DNA of 64,000 nucleotides from Saccharomycopsis malanga (lineage: Eukaryota > Ascomycota > Saccharomycetes > Ascoideales > Saccharomycopsidaceae): positions 2,356,001-2,420,000 of the forward strand of contig CP025322.1 of assembly GCA_004014935.1 (NCBI GenBank), read 5' to 3'. Below are positions 22,602 through 32,801 of the stretch, piece after piece. Every line of letters starts with the position of its first letter. Within the stretch, counting starts at the first letter, position 1. The position numbers and the translations under genes are program-made. The notes under the pieces are model-generated. The model worked only from the letters and a program-made list of their open reading frames with translations, was not told the origin of the DNA and made no database searches.

Positions 22602-23777
22602 ATGGGGCCAATTGACAAGTTTTACAAAGTTTTTCAACGCTGCGAAGGCTTCAAACAAGTAAATTTAGGCGTAGGGGTATTAAAAGGTACTGATTCAGCA
22701 ATAGAAAATGATGAAGAGGTGCTCTATCATCAAGAAGGTGATAAATTGGAAATTCTTATTGATAAGCTGTTTTTATATCGAGTTTTTAAGCAATGCCATG
22801 ATGATTTCAATGATTTTCTAGCTCTTGAGTTGGATGAGAATGATATTATCAATATGGATGGAAACAATGATTTTATAATAAATCTTTACAAATCTACATT
22901 AGGTCTTTTGATCACAACACCTGGAAACGATACTGCTGTTTATATACATAGTCTTTTATTTCGTAAGATCTATCAAGATAACATTGCATTGCCTGATGTT
23001 TCATCTGCATCAGCTTACGAGGTCAGATTCGTCGAAACTCTTTTGACATCAATGATTAGCAGAATCAACAAATCCTCCATTCTTTGGCATCTCTATAAAA
23101 CCATTCTAACTATTACAAACCCCTCCTTTCCCCAGCTCTCCTCTTATATTTCTACTCACTCATTTCCCCATGTACTTCTTGTGTCCGCCAGAAAACATCC
23201 TAGAAATTACTATTCCTGGAACTTTATTCGTTGGGCAGTCCATCTTCTTCATTACATGTCTCATGATGTAGACCTTGAACAGATACAAACTGCCCTAAGA
23301 AACTATTGTTATTCAAATTGGGGCGACAGCTCCGCATGGTCAGTCTATCTTGAACTGTTGGCTCCTCTGAAAAATGCTCTTGAACACACTGTATTCGAGT
23401 TTGAGAGAAACCCAAATACCGTAAAGATTGACACAATATTGAAGAATACTCACAGTTCGCTCAAGTCAGTTATTCTTGCTCATTTCGATTTTTTAAAACA
23501 TACCAAAGTGTGCAGTCAAACACCGTGGAACTTTTTGAAAGAATTACTAGAAACCTTCCAATCCCTGGATCCAATAAACCATTCTTCTACGTGCAATACC
23601 ATATGGAACGAATTGAAACACCAATCGCAAACCCCAGTACTTTTTGTCAATGGAAAGTTTTTAAACCAAAAACAAGACAATTCCCTATCAATGCTTCTTT
23701 CAGATTACGAAACACTTGCTATATCTCGTAATGTGGCTCGTGTAACCACCTTGCACGAAAGGTTTTATCAGTACTAA
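22602..23777 (+). CDS. Prenyltransferase alpha-repeat protein (Ecm9/PTAR1-like)
   Basis: Protein of 391 aa from the chosen start MGPIDKFYKVFQRCEGF. An upstream in-frame ATG at 22542 would add 20 hydrophobic residues and brings the start close to an A repeat, so I reject it. The hallmark is a pair of prenyltransferase alpha-type repeats: ARKHPRNYYSWNFIRWAVHL and, about 35 residues on, SNWGDSSAWSVYLELLAPL. This matches Saccharomyces Ecm9 and the PTAR1 family rather than the catalytic partners Ram2 or Bet4, which carry more repeats. Function is poorly known; ECM9 was named from cell-wall sensitivity. Orthology to ECM9 is probable, not proven. Confidence 0.6.
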   Translation: MGPIDKFYKVFQRCEGFKQVNLGVGVLKGTDSAIENDEEVLYHQEGDKLEILIDKLFLYRVFKQCHDDFNDFLALELDENDIINMDGNNDFIINLYKSTLGLLITTPGNDTAVYIHSLLFRKIYQDNIALPDVSSASAYEVRFVETLLTSMISRINKSSILWHLYKTILTITNPSFPQLSSYISTHSFPHVLLVSARKHPRNYYSWNFIRWAVHLLHYMSHDVDLEQIQTALRNYCYSNWGDSSAWSVYLELLAPLKNALEHTVFEFERNPNTVKIDTILKNTHSSLKSVILAHFDFLKHTKVCSQTPWNFLKELLETFQSLDPINHSSTCNTIWNELKHQSQTPVLFVNGKFLNQKQDNSLSMLLSDYETLAISRNVARVTTLHERFYQY

Positions 23778-24278
23778 TACGTATTATAAAATAGTCAGTT
23801 ATCTTTAAAACGGTTTTTGTTGTCTCAAACTTGCTCGCTATTTACTCAGTAATTATGTACAACAGCAATTATTCAAGCAAAAGATAACTTGTAATGGAGC
23901 ATAACCATTTAAATAACTATGGTTGAGGCATATTCATATTGTTATAGCTGAGATTAGCAGGCTCTTGACAATGTGACTGCAACCCGCATTATTGGATATC
24001 TTGAGTTGTAATTTGATAAAGTTGTAGAAACTGTGGATTCAACAGTTTTAACAAGTATATAAAGAATAGTTGCAAGATTTAACTTGGTGTTTTGGTTTCC
24101 TTTTTATAAATGATACATAATAATAATCAATACAACATCTTGGCTAAATTACAAACGGTTTTCCTAAATAGTATAAGATTTACATACATAGTAGACGTCT
24201 TCACTACATCGTTATACCAATTCAAGTACATCCACCAAATCTGATATTCATAACACGCAAATTTAATTGTTAAAAATT
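23778..24278. other. Intergenic DNA between the ECM9-like gene and tRNA-Leu
   Basis: Nothing recognisable beyond AT-rich flanks. No open frame of note and no copy of the dispersed repeats was seen. Confidence 0.5.
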
Positions 24279-24359
24279 GGCACTGTGGCCGAGTGGTTAA
24301 GGCGTTAGGTTAAGGTCCTAATATCTTCGGGTGCGCGAGTTCGAACCTCGCCGGTGTCA
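24279..24359 (+). tRNA. tRNA-Leu (anticodon AAG), intronless
   Basis: 81-nt class II tRNA. The acceptor GGCACTG pairs with CGGTGTC (one G-T and one T-G wobble), leaving A73 as discriminator. The D arm holds TGGCCGAGTGGTTAAGGC (A box). The anticodon stem TTAGG/CCTAA encloses the loop TTAAGGT with AAG at 34-36. A variable arm (TATCTTCGGGTGC) follows, then T-arm GCGAG TTCGAAC CTCGC (B box). A T-rich Pol III terminator lies just downstream. After A34-to-inosine editing it would read CUU, CUC and CUA. Saccharomyces uses GAG and UAG tRNAs for this box, while many other yeasts, including CTG-clade species, use AAG. Confidence 0.95.
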
Positions 24360-24544
24360 CTATTTTTTTTTATTATTTTATAATAATATTCATCAATATA
24401 ACCTAATTTATAAAACAAGAATGCAAACAGGAGTCTAGAGTATTTTAGTTGATTCTTTCTAATACAATGTTTTGACCAAATTATGTTAGGATAGGTATGT
24501 ATAGAAAGTGATGGATGCTACATTAGCTAGAAACCAGATCTGCG

Positions 24545-25411
24545 ATGCGATCTATTTGTTTTTCTTCAATGTTTATATTCCACCAGTATGAGTGTGAAGA
24601 CAACAGCAAGAAGATGAATGAAGGATTGTATAGTTCTGGGTATTTTGCGCAGAATACCGGCAGCATTGAGATGTCTAATGAAGAGGAAATGGAATCACAT
24701 GTTGGCGACTACCGGCGAGTAATAGTAGAAGACGACGACGACGACGACGAAGAGGAAGAGGAAGAGGAAGAGGAGGAGGAGGAAGAAGAAGATAGCCAAG
24801 ATATTAATGAGCAGTACAAGGAGAAGCTTCGGAAAATAGAGGCCCAAGGATTGGTGGATATTGGGAATTTAGCGCTATGGAAACTCTCATCATATAAAAG
24901 TGGCTGTGGATTACAAAAACTACGAGAAGACAATCCAGAAACATATTGGCAATCGGACGGGCCTCAGCCACATTCGATAAGTATCCATTTCAACAAAAAG
25001 GTACAGATCAAACAGATATCTATATTTACAAACTTTTGTCTTGACGAAAGTTACACGCCGTCCAAAATCACGGTCATGGCAGGCAATGGTGCACATAATT
25101 TGAAAAAGGTAGTGTCTATAGAAATGAATGAGCCTACGGGATGGACCAATATTGGTTTTGAAACAGCAAGACACGACGGGATATTGAAAACATTTTACTT
25201 AAAAATCGTTATTGATGCTAATCATCAACACGGAAAAGACACTCATATTAGAGCGCTCAAAATATTCAGTCCAGTCAATAACACATCTAACGATATTGTC
25301 TCCAACACTTCTGAAAACAAACTCCAAAATTGCCCTAACAAATCCACCAATAACATTGTGGGAATCCCTTTCAGTACTATAAAGTTTATCAGCGAATCTA
25401 GAATCCGGTGA
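24545..25411 (+). CDS. DOC1: Anaphase-promoting complex subunit Doc1/Apc10
   Basis: Processivity subunit of the APC/C ubiquitin ligase; with Cdc20/Cdh1 it forms the D-box receptor. The DOC domain spans about 95-250: IGNLALWKLSSYKSGCGLQK, REDNPETYWQSDGPQPHSIS, FCLDESYTPSKITVMAGNG and HGKDTHIRALKIFSPV, all strongly conserved. The protein ends SESRIR; the C-terminal Ile-Arg is the tail that docks on Apc3/Cdc27. An acidic run of 6 Asp and about 18 Glu at about 62-82 precedes the domain. The start is uncertain: the open frame gives 288 aa from 24545, with alternatives at 24614 (MNEGLY) and 24671 (MSNEEEM). A leading MRSICFSSMFIFH looks unlikely for a nuclear protein. Confidence 0.93.
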   Translation: MRSICFSSMFIFHQYECEDNSKKMNEGLYSSGYFAQNTGSIEMSNEEEMESHVGDYRRVIVEDDDDDDEEEEEEEEEEEEEEDSQDINEQYKEKLRKIEAQGLVDIGNLALWKLSSYKSGCGLQKLREDNPETYWQSDGPQPHSISIHFNKKVQIKQISIFTNFCLDESYTPSKITVMAGNGAHNLKKVVSIEMNEPTGWTNIGFETARHDGILKTFYLKIVIDANHQHGKDTHIRALKIFSPVNNTSNDIVSNTSENKLQNCPNKSTNNIVGIPFSTIKFISESRIR

Positions 25412-25592
25412 CAGGCATGTGATCGGTGCGTTTGCATGCATGTAGATGCGCGGGTAATGCGATGAGGATTCCGGATAGGGAAGTCAAAAATTTTTTTTTT
25501 TTTCATAGTGAGAAGAGAGAGTAGTAATATAGATGCTATATATATATATATATAGAAAGAGAAAGGTTTTATACATAATAGAAGATATAGAG

Positions 25593-26228
25593 ATGCCGCA
25601 CAGACAATCTAGAACATCGAAGAGAAGAGGCACGCAGAATGGACAGCGTAAAGTTGAATCAGATGTGACGTCTGATAGCAAAGCATCTAATGTGATGATG
25701 AATAAGCCAAAGCTCACAGAAAAGGCAAAAGTACGCAAGCCAAGAAAGGCAGAAGTTAAGAAAGAGCAATTCAATGCACGTCTTTATGGAACTAAGAAGA
25801 AGGAGAGAAATTATACGGAAAAAGAGCTTAATATACCTACATTGAACACCACAGTGATTGCGGGCAAAAAGATCAAAAAGGGAAAGAAAGGAAAAAAGTT
25901 TGTGGATGATCATGATGTATTGAAGCTCAATAGAATCATAGCAAGCATAAACGACAAAAATGAAGTAGAAAACGAGAGCAAGTTGGAAAAGGCCGAGAGA
26001 TTGGAACAAATACGAGAATTGAAGAGACAGGAGATTGAAAAGAAAGAGAAGAGTAAGCAAGATGCTTTGGAAAGCAAAAAGAACGAATTGAAGTCCAAAG
26101 CTTCTGCTGCTAGAATAGCAAGAAGAAAAAGGGCCAAGGAAGAGAAAGTACAAGCTGAAAAACAGAAACAAGTTGAAGTAGAGGAGGAAACCCCAAAGAA
26201 GAAGAAAAAGTCTGTTTCATTTGCTTGA
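25593..26228 (+). CDS. ALB1: Ribosome biogenesis factor Alb1 (Arx1 partner)
   Basis: Nucleocytoplasmic shuttling protein that joins Arx1 on late pre-60S particles. The 211-aa frame begins [12 protein letters not shown] at 25593; the upstream extension from 25533 comes from a TA repeat and is rejected. The core [57 protein letters not shown] and [15 protein letters not shown] matches the fungal Alb1 family. The C-terminal half is a highly charged helix with repeated Lys/Glu. The stop is only 34 bp from the stop of the convergent NNF2-like gene. Confidence 0.78.
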   Translation: MPHRQSRTSKRRGTQNGQRKVESDVTSDSKASNVMMNKPKLTEKAKVRKPRKAEVKKEQFNARLYGTKKKERNYTEKELNIPTLNTTVIAGKKIKKGKKGKKFVDDHDVLKLNRIIASINDKNEVENESKLEKAERLEQIRELKRQEIEKKEKSKQDALESKKNELKSKASAARIARRKRAKEEKVQAEKQKQVEVEEETPKKKKKSVSFA

Positions 26229-26262
26229 TTTGTAATGTCATTACATGCTATCATTATTATAT

Positions 26263-28731
26263 TCATGAGGATTGTAATTCCTCCTTTTCCAAGCTTTCCA
26301 CGCGTTCCTGGTTTATTCTGGTCATTTCCAAGACTTTATGGATCTCTGATTTGAACTCGCTGATCAAACTGATACGTTTGAGCAGGCGTTTTTCCCGATC
26401 TGTTTTCCGTTGGCGGATATAGTTTTCAATTAAGGCATGGCATTCCTGTTCGGTTTTTTGTTGATCTGTTTGGTATTTGACAAGTCTGGTTTTGAGTTTT
26501 TCATTTTTCTGTGTGATGGTGTCCAATTCCATGTATAACTGGTGTTTTTTCTGTTTTAATGCATCGAGTTCCTGCTCAAATGTTTGTTTCGACTGTTTGT
26601 AGATGACGTATTGTTTTTGGTAGTGTGTTTTTTGCTCATTGTAAGTGTCGAGGATGTCTTTAGTGGATGTTTTTTTCAATTCCATTTGAGACTTCTTTTT
26701 CAGGATTTCGTCTTCTAATTGTTTAGTTTCTATTTTCAATGCAGCGACTTTTTTCCACAACTTTTCATCGTTTTTATCGGATTCTCGTATTTTCTTACTT
26801 AGCAATTCTATTTCTTTCATCAAATCAGCAATTGCCTTGCTATTGTCTTTTTTCAACTTTTTCAACTTGAGTCTTTCTCTCACCACTGAGTTTTTGGTTG
26901 TCGTGACGCTTTTCTTCAAAGTTTCCAACGGCGACTCGATTTTTGACGAATTAAACTTGTGGTCTTTGGTGTCTGACAAGGTGCACACAATATACTTGGA
27001 TATAAGTGCCTCGGCGTTGTTGGAAACTCCGAAAATCTCAATATCGTAGGTGGAACAAGGCGTAAGTCCTATAATCACTATGTACTCATCGTTGTAGGTA
27101 TGTGTGTTCCATTCTATGCCGTTTACAAGCACTATGACATCAATCTCTCGTATCCAGCTGTTGTTCTGTTTGCCGTTACGCTTGGTGAGTTGTATTACTT
27201 GGAATGCTATACTGGTTTGGCCAACATAATCAATGAAGCATTTCACGGGATAATTGTGATCGGGAAACAGAAAGTTGTTGTAGCGGCCTTGTTGTAAAGG
27301 AACCAACGAATTCTCATTGTTGGTTTCGTTGATGGCATCGGAAATCGAAAGCTCTCCGGAATATATGTCTGGCCGTTTTCTCATGGCATACAACGCAGCT
27401 ACAATGGACCATAACGGCTGTTGGTATCTTACATCGTACAGTTTTTTAGTGGAAGGCTTTTTGCCCAGAGAATTCACCGCCGTAGTTGCAGCAGTTGTCA
27501 AAGCGGTGGAACTTATTGAAGAAACAGTCCACATGAACGGGATTTTACAAAATGTTTCCAAGTTGGAAATTACCGTCGATAATGAAGACGATAGTGAGTT
27601 GGAATAAAACACTTCTTGCAGAACATCAGCGGGAAAAGAAGCAGGGGAATCAGAAAAGTTATCATCATTGCTAATGAGCGCTGATTCTCCGGAATTGTTG
27701 GGATCGCTGGTAATCGACGAGTCCGCAATCTGGTTTAGCTTCAGTTCTGACAATTCGTCAGAGATGTGGAATGTCAAGAGCTGCTTGGAATTGTAATTGA
27801 CAGTGGCAAAGTTGGAATGGTCTTCTATAGGTTCTGGGTCTATGTCAGTAGTCAATTCGTCAGGGATATACTCTGGGGATATTTTTGCCAACTGGTCCAA
27901 AGACCGAATGTAGCTTTTGATATACGTTGTGTCTTTGAAATTGGGCGAGATTTCAAGGAGAATGACATGAATGGAAAGCGTGTAGTTGAGAAAATTCCAG
28001 AACGAGTTGAAAAAGTTGGTGAAGAAATAAGAAAACGATTGGTCAAGATTCAACAAGTTGAAAATGTTGTAATCATACGCCAATTTAAAGAATTGTGATT
28101 CTAATTTAGAATCAAGCGAATTTACCTGGGCTATTGCATTGATAAACGCACTTGTGGAAGAATTGGTGCTTAAAGAGGTCTGTATCAAAAAGGAGTAACA
28201 TTTCACCGCAACTACAATACCAAAAGATATCATGATGGACGTCACAAGAGCCTTGGTGCCATGTATGCCAAACAAACTGGAGGAGACCATTGCTTTGGAG
28301 AGAATGGTGAAAAGACTCAACAAGTTGGGAGAACAATAGAAAATGGAAATGGATATTACAAAATGGATCATTAAAGGCACCACTCCAGAATTGATTACAT
28401 AACTCAACAACTCAAAATACGTAAGAGTCTTTTCATCATTATTGTCAGGAGTCTGTGCAGAATGGTCATTATTCATGATATCATTTATGTCCGATATATC
28501 GCTGTCTCCAGAGCCAAGAGAAGATCTCTTGTGATTGATCTGCTTCAATATTTTCGCTAGCAATTTGCCAGCAATGGCCCGAGAACTGCCCGACAAGGCA
28601 TACAACACAAGAACCAAACAATTGAGAGAAGGAGGTAACTTGTAGAATATTATAGTAAGTGCAGCAGCATCCTTGAGAGGATTTGGCAGAATTATGGTGG
28701 ACAGATCTTCATTTTCCATCGCCACAACCAT
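26263..28731 (-). CDS. Membrane and coiled-coil protein, Nnf2-like
   Basis: Large protein of 822 aa. Hydrophobic segments occur in the N-terminal third (about 25-50, 115-145, 155-185 and 240-265). A Ser/Asp-rich stretch covers about 330-400. A fibronectin-III-like segment at about 535-590 includes VLVNGIEWNTHTYNDEYIVI and LTPCSTYDIEIFG. A long Lys/Glu/Gln coiled coil runs from about 600 to 815. The arrangement resembles Saccharomyces Nnf2 (YGR089W), reported to interact with RNA polymerase subunit Rpb8, whose function is unclear. I infer membrane anchoring from the sequence only. The first ATG gives MVVAMENED; the second, four codons in, is equally possible. It shares a 423-bp divergent promoter with MED4. 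Confidence 0.5.
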   Translation of the reverse strand: MVVAMENEDLSTIILPNPLKDAAALTIIFYKLPPSLNCLVLVLYALSGSSRAIAGKLLAKILKQINHKRSSLGSGDSDISDINDIMNNDHSAQTPDNNDEKTLTYFELLSYVINSGVVPLMIHFVISISIFYCSPNLLSLFTILSKAMVSSSLFGIHGTKALVTSIMISFGIVVAVKCYSFLIQTSLSTNSSTSAFINAIAQVNSLDSKLESQFFKLAYDYNIFNLLNLDQSFSYFFTNFFNSFWNFLNYTLSIHVILLEISPNFKDTTYIKSYIRSLDQLAKISPEYIPDELTTDIDPEPIEDHSNFATVNYNSKQLLTFHISDELSELKLNQIADSSITSDPNNSGESALISNDDNFSDSPASFPADVLQEVFYSNSLSSSLSTVISNLETFCKIPFMWTVSSISSTALTTAATTAVNSLGKKPSTKKLYDVRYQQPLWSIVAALYAMRKRPDIYSGELSISDAINETNNENSLVPLQQGRYNNFLFPDHNYPVKCFIDYVGQTSIAFQVIQLTKRNGKQNNSWIREIDVIVLVNGIEWNTHTYNDEYIVIIGLTPCSTYDIEIFGVSNNAEALISKYIVCTLSDTKDHKFNSSKIESPLETLKKSVTTTKNSVVRERLKLKKLKKDNSKAIADLMKEIELLSKKIRESDKNDEKLWKKVAALKIETKQLEDEILKKKSQMELKKTSTKDILDTYNEQKTHYQKQYVIYKQSKQTFEQELDALKQKKHQLYMELDTITQKNEKLKTRLVKYQTDQQKTEQECHALIENYIRQRKTDREKRLLKRISLISEFKSEIHKVLEMTRINQERVESLEKEELQSS

Positions 28732-29154
28732 GGTTTACGCAAAAATTGGTAGGGAGTATATGGTTTGTAAAAAAACCGTGACTAGTACTAAATATTGTAA
28801 TTAATGTTGATAATGAATAGAATAACCAATATTGCTACCATAAATATCTGAACAATTATTTATCGAAAAAGTCATTAATATCCACCAAAAGCCTATAAAC
28901 GAATTACCCGTTAAACATCCAAATCCGTTATAAACTATGGGATTTTGTATTTAATATCATATATAAACAATTGTTGTTAACCTTAAAGTGCTTATACACT
29001 AGAAATTCAACACTTTAACCGCACTACAAGAAAACTCTAAGTGCACTACCATATAATTTCAGCCCTACTATGACAGAATAACAATACTAATACTAAACAC
29101 TATTATATATGACCAATAGATGTTGATAATAACACAATCAAATGAGCGAAGAAA
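28732..29154. promoter_or_regulatory. Divergent NNF2-like/MED4 promoter
   Basis: AT-rich 423-bp region between two outward-facing genes. Several TATATAA-like words occur, and no strong factor site is evident to me. Confidence 0.4.
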
Positions 29155-30021
29155 ATGTCTAAAGGCAGAAATGAGTTTAATGATACAAATATTTCGATAT
29201 TCCAAGATATTATGGCTTTTGATAGCCAAGTAAAAGAATATATCAAGTCTGTTCAGAAGTTTAATCCACAATCTAATGTGATATCCAAGCTTTTAGTGAC
29301 AGATTCGCGAATTGAAGACTGTATTAAGCTTCTAATTAACCACCAAAACTTTGGCAGTAATTTGAAGCGTTTACAACAAGTAGATTTTGATTTGAACAAT
29401 CAGTTGTTAAATGTATTGACTGAATTGAATGATTGTAGAACAATTCTATTGGATTTACCAGATGATTATGATCTGGATGAAGATAATGACGAGGACTATG
29501 GAAGCGACCAGGTGGCTCAGCTCGAGCAAGAGCCTGGGGCGGAAAAGCCAAAAGATGGTGATATTTTAATGAAAAATGTAGCTGATTCAAATGCATTGGA
29601 ATCAGAACAAATTAAAAGACGGATATTTGGAAATGACCCATTAACTACTGGAGAATTGCTTAAATATGCCGCGCGACTTGCCAAGTTTACCACTATTCCA
29701 GCAACTTCAGACTTAAATATTGGCCCCAACAATTACATTTGGCCTGCTGAAGACGCCTTGAGAAAAGGAATGCTAGCAACAGCCATGCGGTATGGCGAGC
29801 AGCTCATACTGTACAAAAAGAAAGACCAGCCGACATCCCCTGTTCGTAGTAGAGGTGAAGACATGCCACCAGTAATTACCCAGCCAGAAGAGTTTAACCA
29901 GCACCGGAAAACCGGTTCTTTCGAGGCTTTCCATAGACCAACAGTGTTGAACGAAGACAAGGAGCTGTCGTCAGCCGCTGTCACGTTGGATTTGTTTGAT
30001 TCAGACGAGGAAAGTGATTGA
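29155..30021 (+). CDS. MED4: Mediator complex subunit 4
   Basis: Middle-module subunit of the Mediator coactivator, bridging activators and RNA polymerase II in the nucleus. It is 288 aa, about the size of Saccharomyces Med4 (284). Residues about 50-115 form a helical hairpin (the Med4/Med9-type coiled region). The conserved core is PLTTGELLKYAARLAKFTTI with NNYIWPAEDALRKGMLA at about 185-225. The protein ends with the acidic LDLFDSDEESD typical of yeast Med4. An Asp/Glu-rich insert lies at about 102-120. The 3' untranslated region begins with a (CTG)23 repeat 15 bp after the stop. Confidence 0.92.
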   Translation: MSKGRNEFNDTNISIFQDIMAFDSQVKEYIKSVQKFNPQSNVISKLLVTDSRIEDCIKLLINHQNFGSNLKRLQQVDFDLNNQLLNVLTELNDCRTILLDLPDDYDLDEDNDEDYGSDQVAQLEQEPGAEKPKDGDILMKNVADSNALESEQIKRRIFGNDPLTTGELLKYAARLAKFTTIPATSDLNIGPNNYIWPAEDALRKGMLATAMRYGEQLILYKKKDQPTSPVRSRGEDMPPVITQPEEFNQHRKTGSFEAFHRPTVLNEDKELSSAAVTLDLFDSDEESD

Positions 30022-30028
30022 GAGTTGA

Positions 30029-30036
<8 letters not shown>

Positions 30037-30105
<69 letters not shown>
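30037..30105 (+). repeat. (CTG)23 trinucleotide repeat in the MED4 3' UTR
   Basis: Twenty-three perfect CTG units preceded by two CTA units, starting 15 bp after the MED4 stop codon. In the sense transcript it reads CUG, a sequence able to fold into a long imperfect hairpin. Confidence 0.97.
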
Positions 30106-30107
<2 letters not shown>

Positions 30108-30303
30108 ATATTAATGATAGTAATAATAAATTTGACAAAAAAAAAATAAACCTATGACGAAACCAAACAAGCCCTTTTATTAACATCAACTACTGGGTTG
30201 AAAGTGGCTTGATTGATTGTTTATTCTATTTTTCTGGCGCAATCAGTCGGATATTTCAAAAAATTTGAGTAAACGGTGCTAATTAATCTAATTTGTAAGA
30301 GTT

Positions 30304-30663
30304 GGGCCTTGCGGCTTAGTGGCCAGTGCTCTTGGAGAAGAGATAAAAGATATGGCAGGCTCTAGGGTCTTTAGATCAATAATCTGAATTTATATATCTT
30401 AATAATTGAAATTTAGAAAACTTTTCATAATGAAATCCTTACAATTTGATTAGGAACAGTCTACTCGCTGCTTTTTACGATGCTGAACGTGATTTCACAG
30501 ACAAGTGCAACGGTTTGAAACAGACAAAAGTCTAGTGCTTACTTTCAACCATTTGGGTGAGAAGATTATGATCAACAGGTCATGATTGGGGTTTAACAAG
30601 TCCTCTAGACATTGGGTGTATATACGAATATGTATTTGGCTCGAAATATATGACATTATTCAA
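30304..30663 (+). mobile_element. SINE-like repeat family A, copy A7 (with an AT-rich insertion)
   Basis: The head GGGCCTTGCGGCTTAGTGGC is followed by about 85 bp of unrelated AT-rich sequence (near 30365-30450) where the B box should be, then by the usual body (CTCGCTGCTTTTTACGATGC) and the tail TTGGCTCGAAATATATGACA. Copy B2 starts immediately after the tail. Confidence 0.7.
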
Positions 30664-31730
30664 CATACCTATATACAATGCCTTACTATTTCCAAGTGGC
30701 CAAGTTGGTTGAGGCATGCGCCACGCAAAATAGTGCAGAACAGTGCAGAAAATAAGTGTGGCGTTCCTCACTTTGGGTTTTGGTACTCGATTCGCGCTGT
30801 TGAAGTTTTGGAGTGATAATCAAACGTTTTATTGAAATAAATGAGTGTTGTCCATGTTTATTTGCTTTGAAAAAACGTACTCAAATATATTAAATTTTTT
30901 TCCTATATTATAGTACTATTTATAGTGAAACAATGTGAGATTTACGCATAAATATTCGATATAACTGAAAATTGCCTATTTTTCAAAAAAGTTGATTCTT
31001 TTAAAGCATATTCTAGAGTCTTAACAGCAAACCGAATCATGCAAGAAATATTATTCTATACTCCTCAAGTCCTAAAGTTTTATACCAGTTTGTTTTTTTC
31101 TCGAGATATGTCATCTACATAATATTGAATTATGAATAAGTATCATTTTATTGAAACTAACAGACAATTCGTTATAAATCAGGTTTTTCACCCCCAGAGA
31201 GACTTTCTTTTACCTCTAGGTATTGTTCCGTAGTTTTTGGTTGCTTTTAGTTTCATTTTTATCCCCTACGGGATTTTGATGATGTTTTATTTCAAAGAAA
31301 CATGTATCCCAAGAGCCAAAAAAAAGTATGATTCATTATAGGTTCACAGAAAAGCTTTTATTCCTAATAATCATTATATATTATCAAACTAGCATACATC
31401 GACTTCCTCTATACATTGAATATTCTATGGTGCTCGGTAAAGCGTAATGTGCTTATAAAAAAGCTTAACATCTCGGTTATGGGAAGTCCGTTTTAAAAAA
31501 ACTTTTATTCCTATTTCACTTAAAATGCAAATCGTTTAAAGTCATTTTGAGTTTGGTTTTTTCTTTTGTCGCTGTTCGAATTACTGATTTGCTTTATTAC
31601 ATTCTTATGGTAGTTGTATATTGACTGTAAATAGGTGAAAAGCTTGCATGTTTTTTTTTTTGTCAAAAATTATAAGGTAAGTGTTAGTTTTCAATACAAC
31701 GGTATGTCAATTGGGGTGAAAGAGTTTCAT
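30664..31730 (+). mobile_element. tRNA-headed long repeat family B, copy B2
   Basis: It begins ATACCTATATACAATGCC and contains the A box TGGCCAAGTTGG, a GCGCCACGC/GTGTGGCG stem and GGTACTCGATTCGCGC. The body matches B1 throughout to GTTGTATATTGACTGTAAAT and then CAACGGTATGTCAATTGGGG, which also ends copy B4. The leader found in B3 and B5 is absent because A7 abuts it. Confidence 0.7.
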
Positions 31731-31779
31731 TGTTAAAAGCATGAATAAATATTGAAGCAAAAAACTACAATTTTTGGAT

Positions 31780-32200
31780 TATTAACCCATTGGGTGTTCA
31801 AGTGACCGGATAAGATTGGGTTTTACCAAGTCCCTTTAGACATAGCGCGTATATACGAAACTGATTTTGGCTGAACTGGAAATATAGGATACTGTTATTA
31901 ATTTTTTTTTTGTAAGAGTTGGATAAAAAAGGAGGGCCAAATTGCATTAATTTGAGTTGCTTTTCATTCACTGATAAAACCCAGTGAGGACAACCCAAAA
32001 ATGTTTTGTTAATAATAATCTTACCACTCAATCAATTGGAAAGCAAGCATTATTGGTCTAGGAGGTGTTTTAGACAGTTGCACTTGCCTGTTCTCAACAT
32101 GAGAAAAGAAGCGGTTAAAAAGTGCTCGTATGGGGAATCGAACCCTTGAGCTTTTTATGTGTTTCTCAAGAGTGCTAACCACTGAGCCACCGGCTTGCGC
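31780..32200. mobile_element. Two facing family A fragments (A8a plus, A8b minus)
   Basis: A8a (31780-31905, plus) holds the 3' part of the repeat (GATTGGGTTTTACCAAGTCC, GTATATACGAAACTGAT). A8b (31970-32200, minus) holds the 5' part with A box GGTGGCTCAGTGG and B box GGGTTCGATTCCCC. Together they make about one element, inverted around an AT-rich 65-bp spacer. Confidence 0.65.
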
Positions 32201-32801
32201 CATAACTATTATTTACAATCAATTTTAGCAAAATTGCCTAACATGCCTAGAACCAAGTATCACACATTGTAAACACATACATGCTTCCAGTTTTATACCT
32301 TTCATGAACCATATATATCCATCTGATCCATTTCTCGTTTCTATAATCAAAAAGTATGTATTTCGCCCATTAATATCATGAGATAAACCAGTACAATATG
32401 GGATTTTCAAAGATCAACATTTGTTTATCTCTATAAACTGTTTCCCAAATTCATCATACGTGCCCCCATTCTAAACACTCTTTGAAACCAGCCAGTTTTC
32501 CAACATATTTCAGCCAGTTTATAACTGGTTTAACATAATTTATCATGCCGAATGGTGCACAATAAGACACGTAACCGTAGCTACCATGTAATCGTGTGCA
32601 GGGCTGTATAGGTTCATATTTAGAGAGGTTTGCTGTAACTAACTGGACTTTATTAGCTGATCTGCTATTCAATAATGCTGGCTTGGGTATTAAAAAATGG
32701 ATCATATTAGCCGTCCCAGTTAATCTTATAATAATATCTTATATAATTAACTTGGGCGTATCAGTTTGGTGGATATATAATGGACAAACTGTTTGCCTGT
32801 C
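32201..32801. other. Intergenic DNA downstream of CMG1
   Basis: No gene is supported. Short open frames on both strands at 32225-32805 show no recognised motif, and no dispersed repeat was found here. Confidence 0.45.

Noticed and set aside
24709-24933. Poly-Ser frame antisense to DOC1
   Set aside because: Mirror of the acidic Asp/Glu run; no start context or family.
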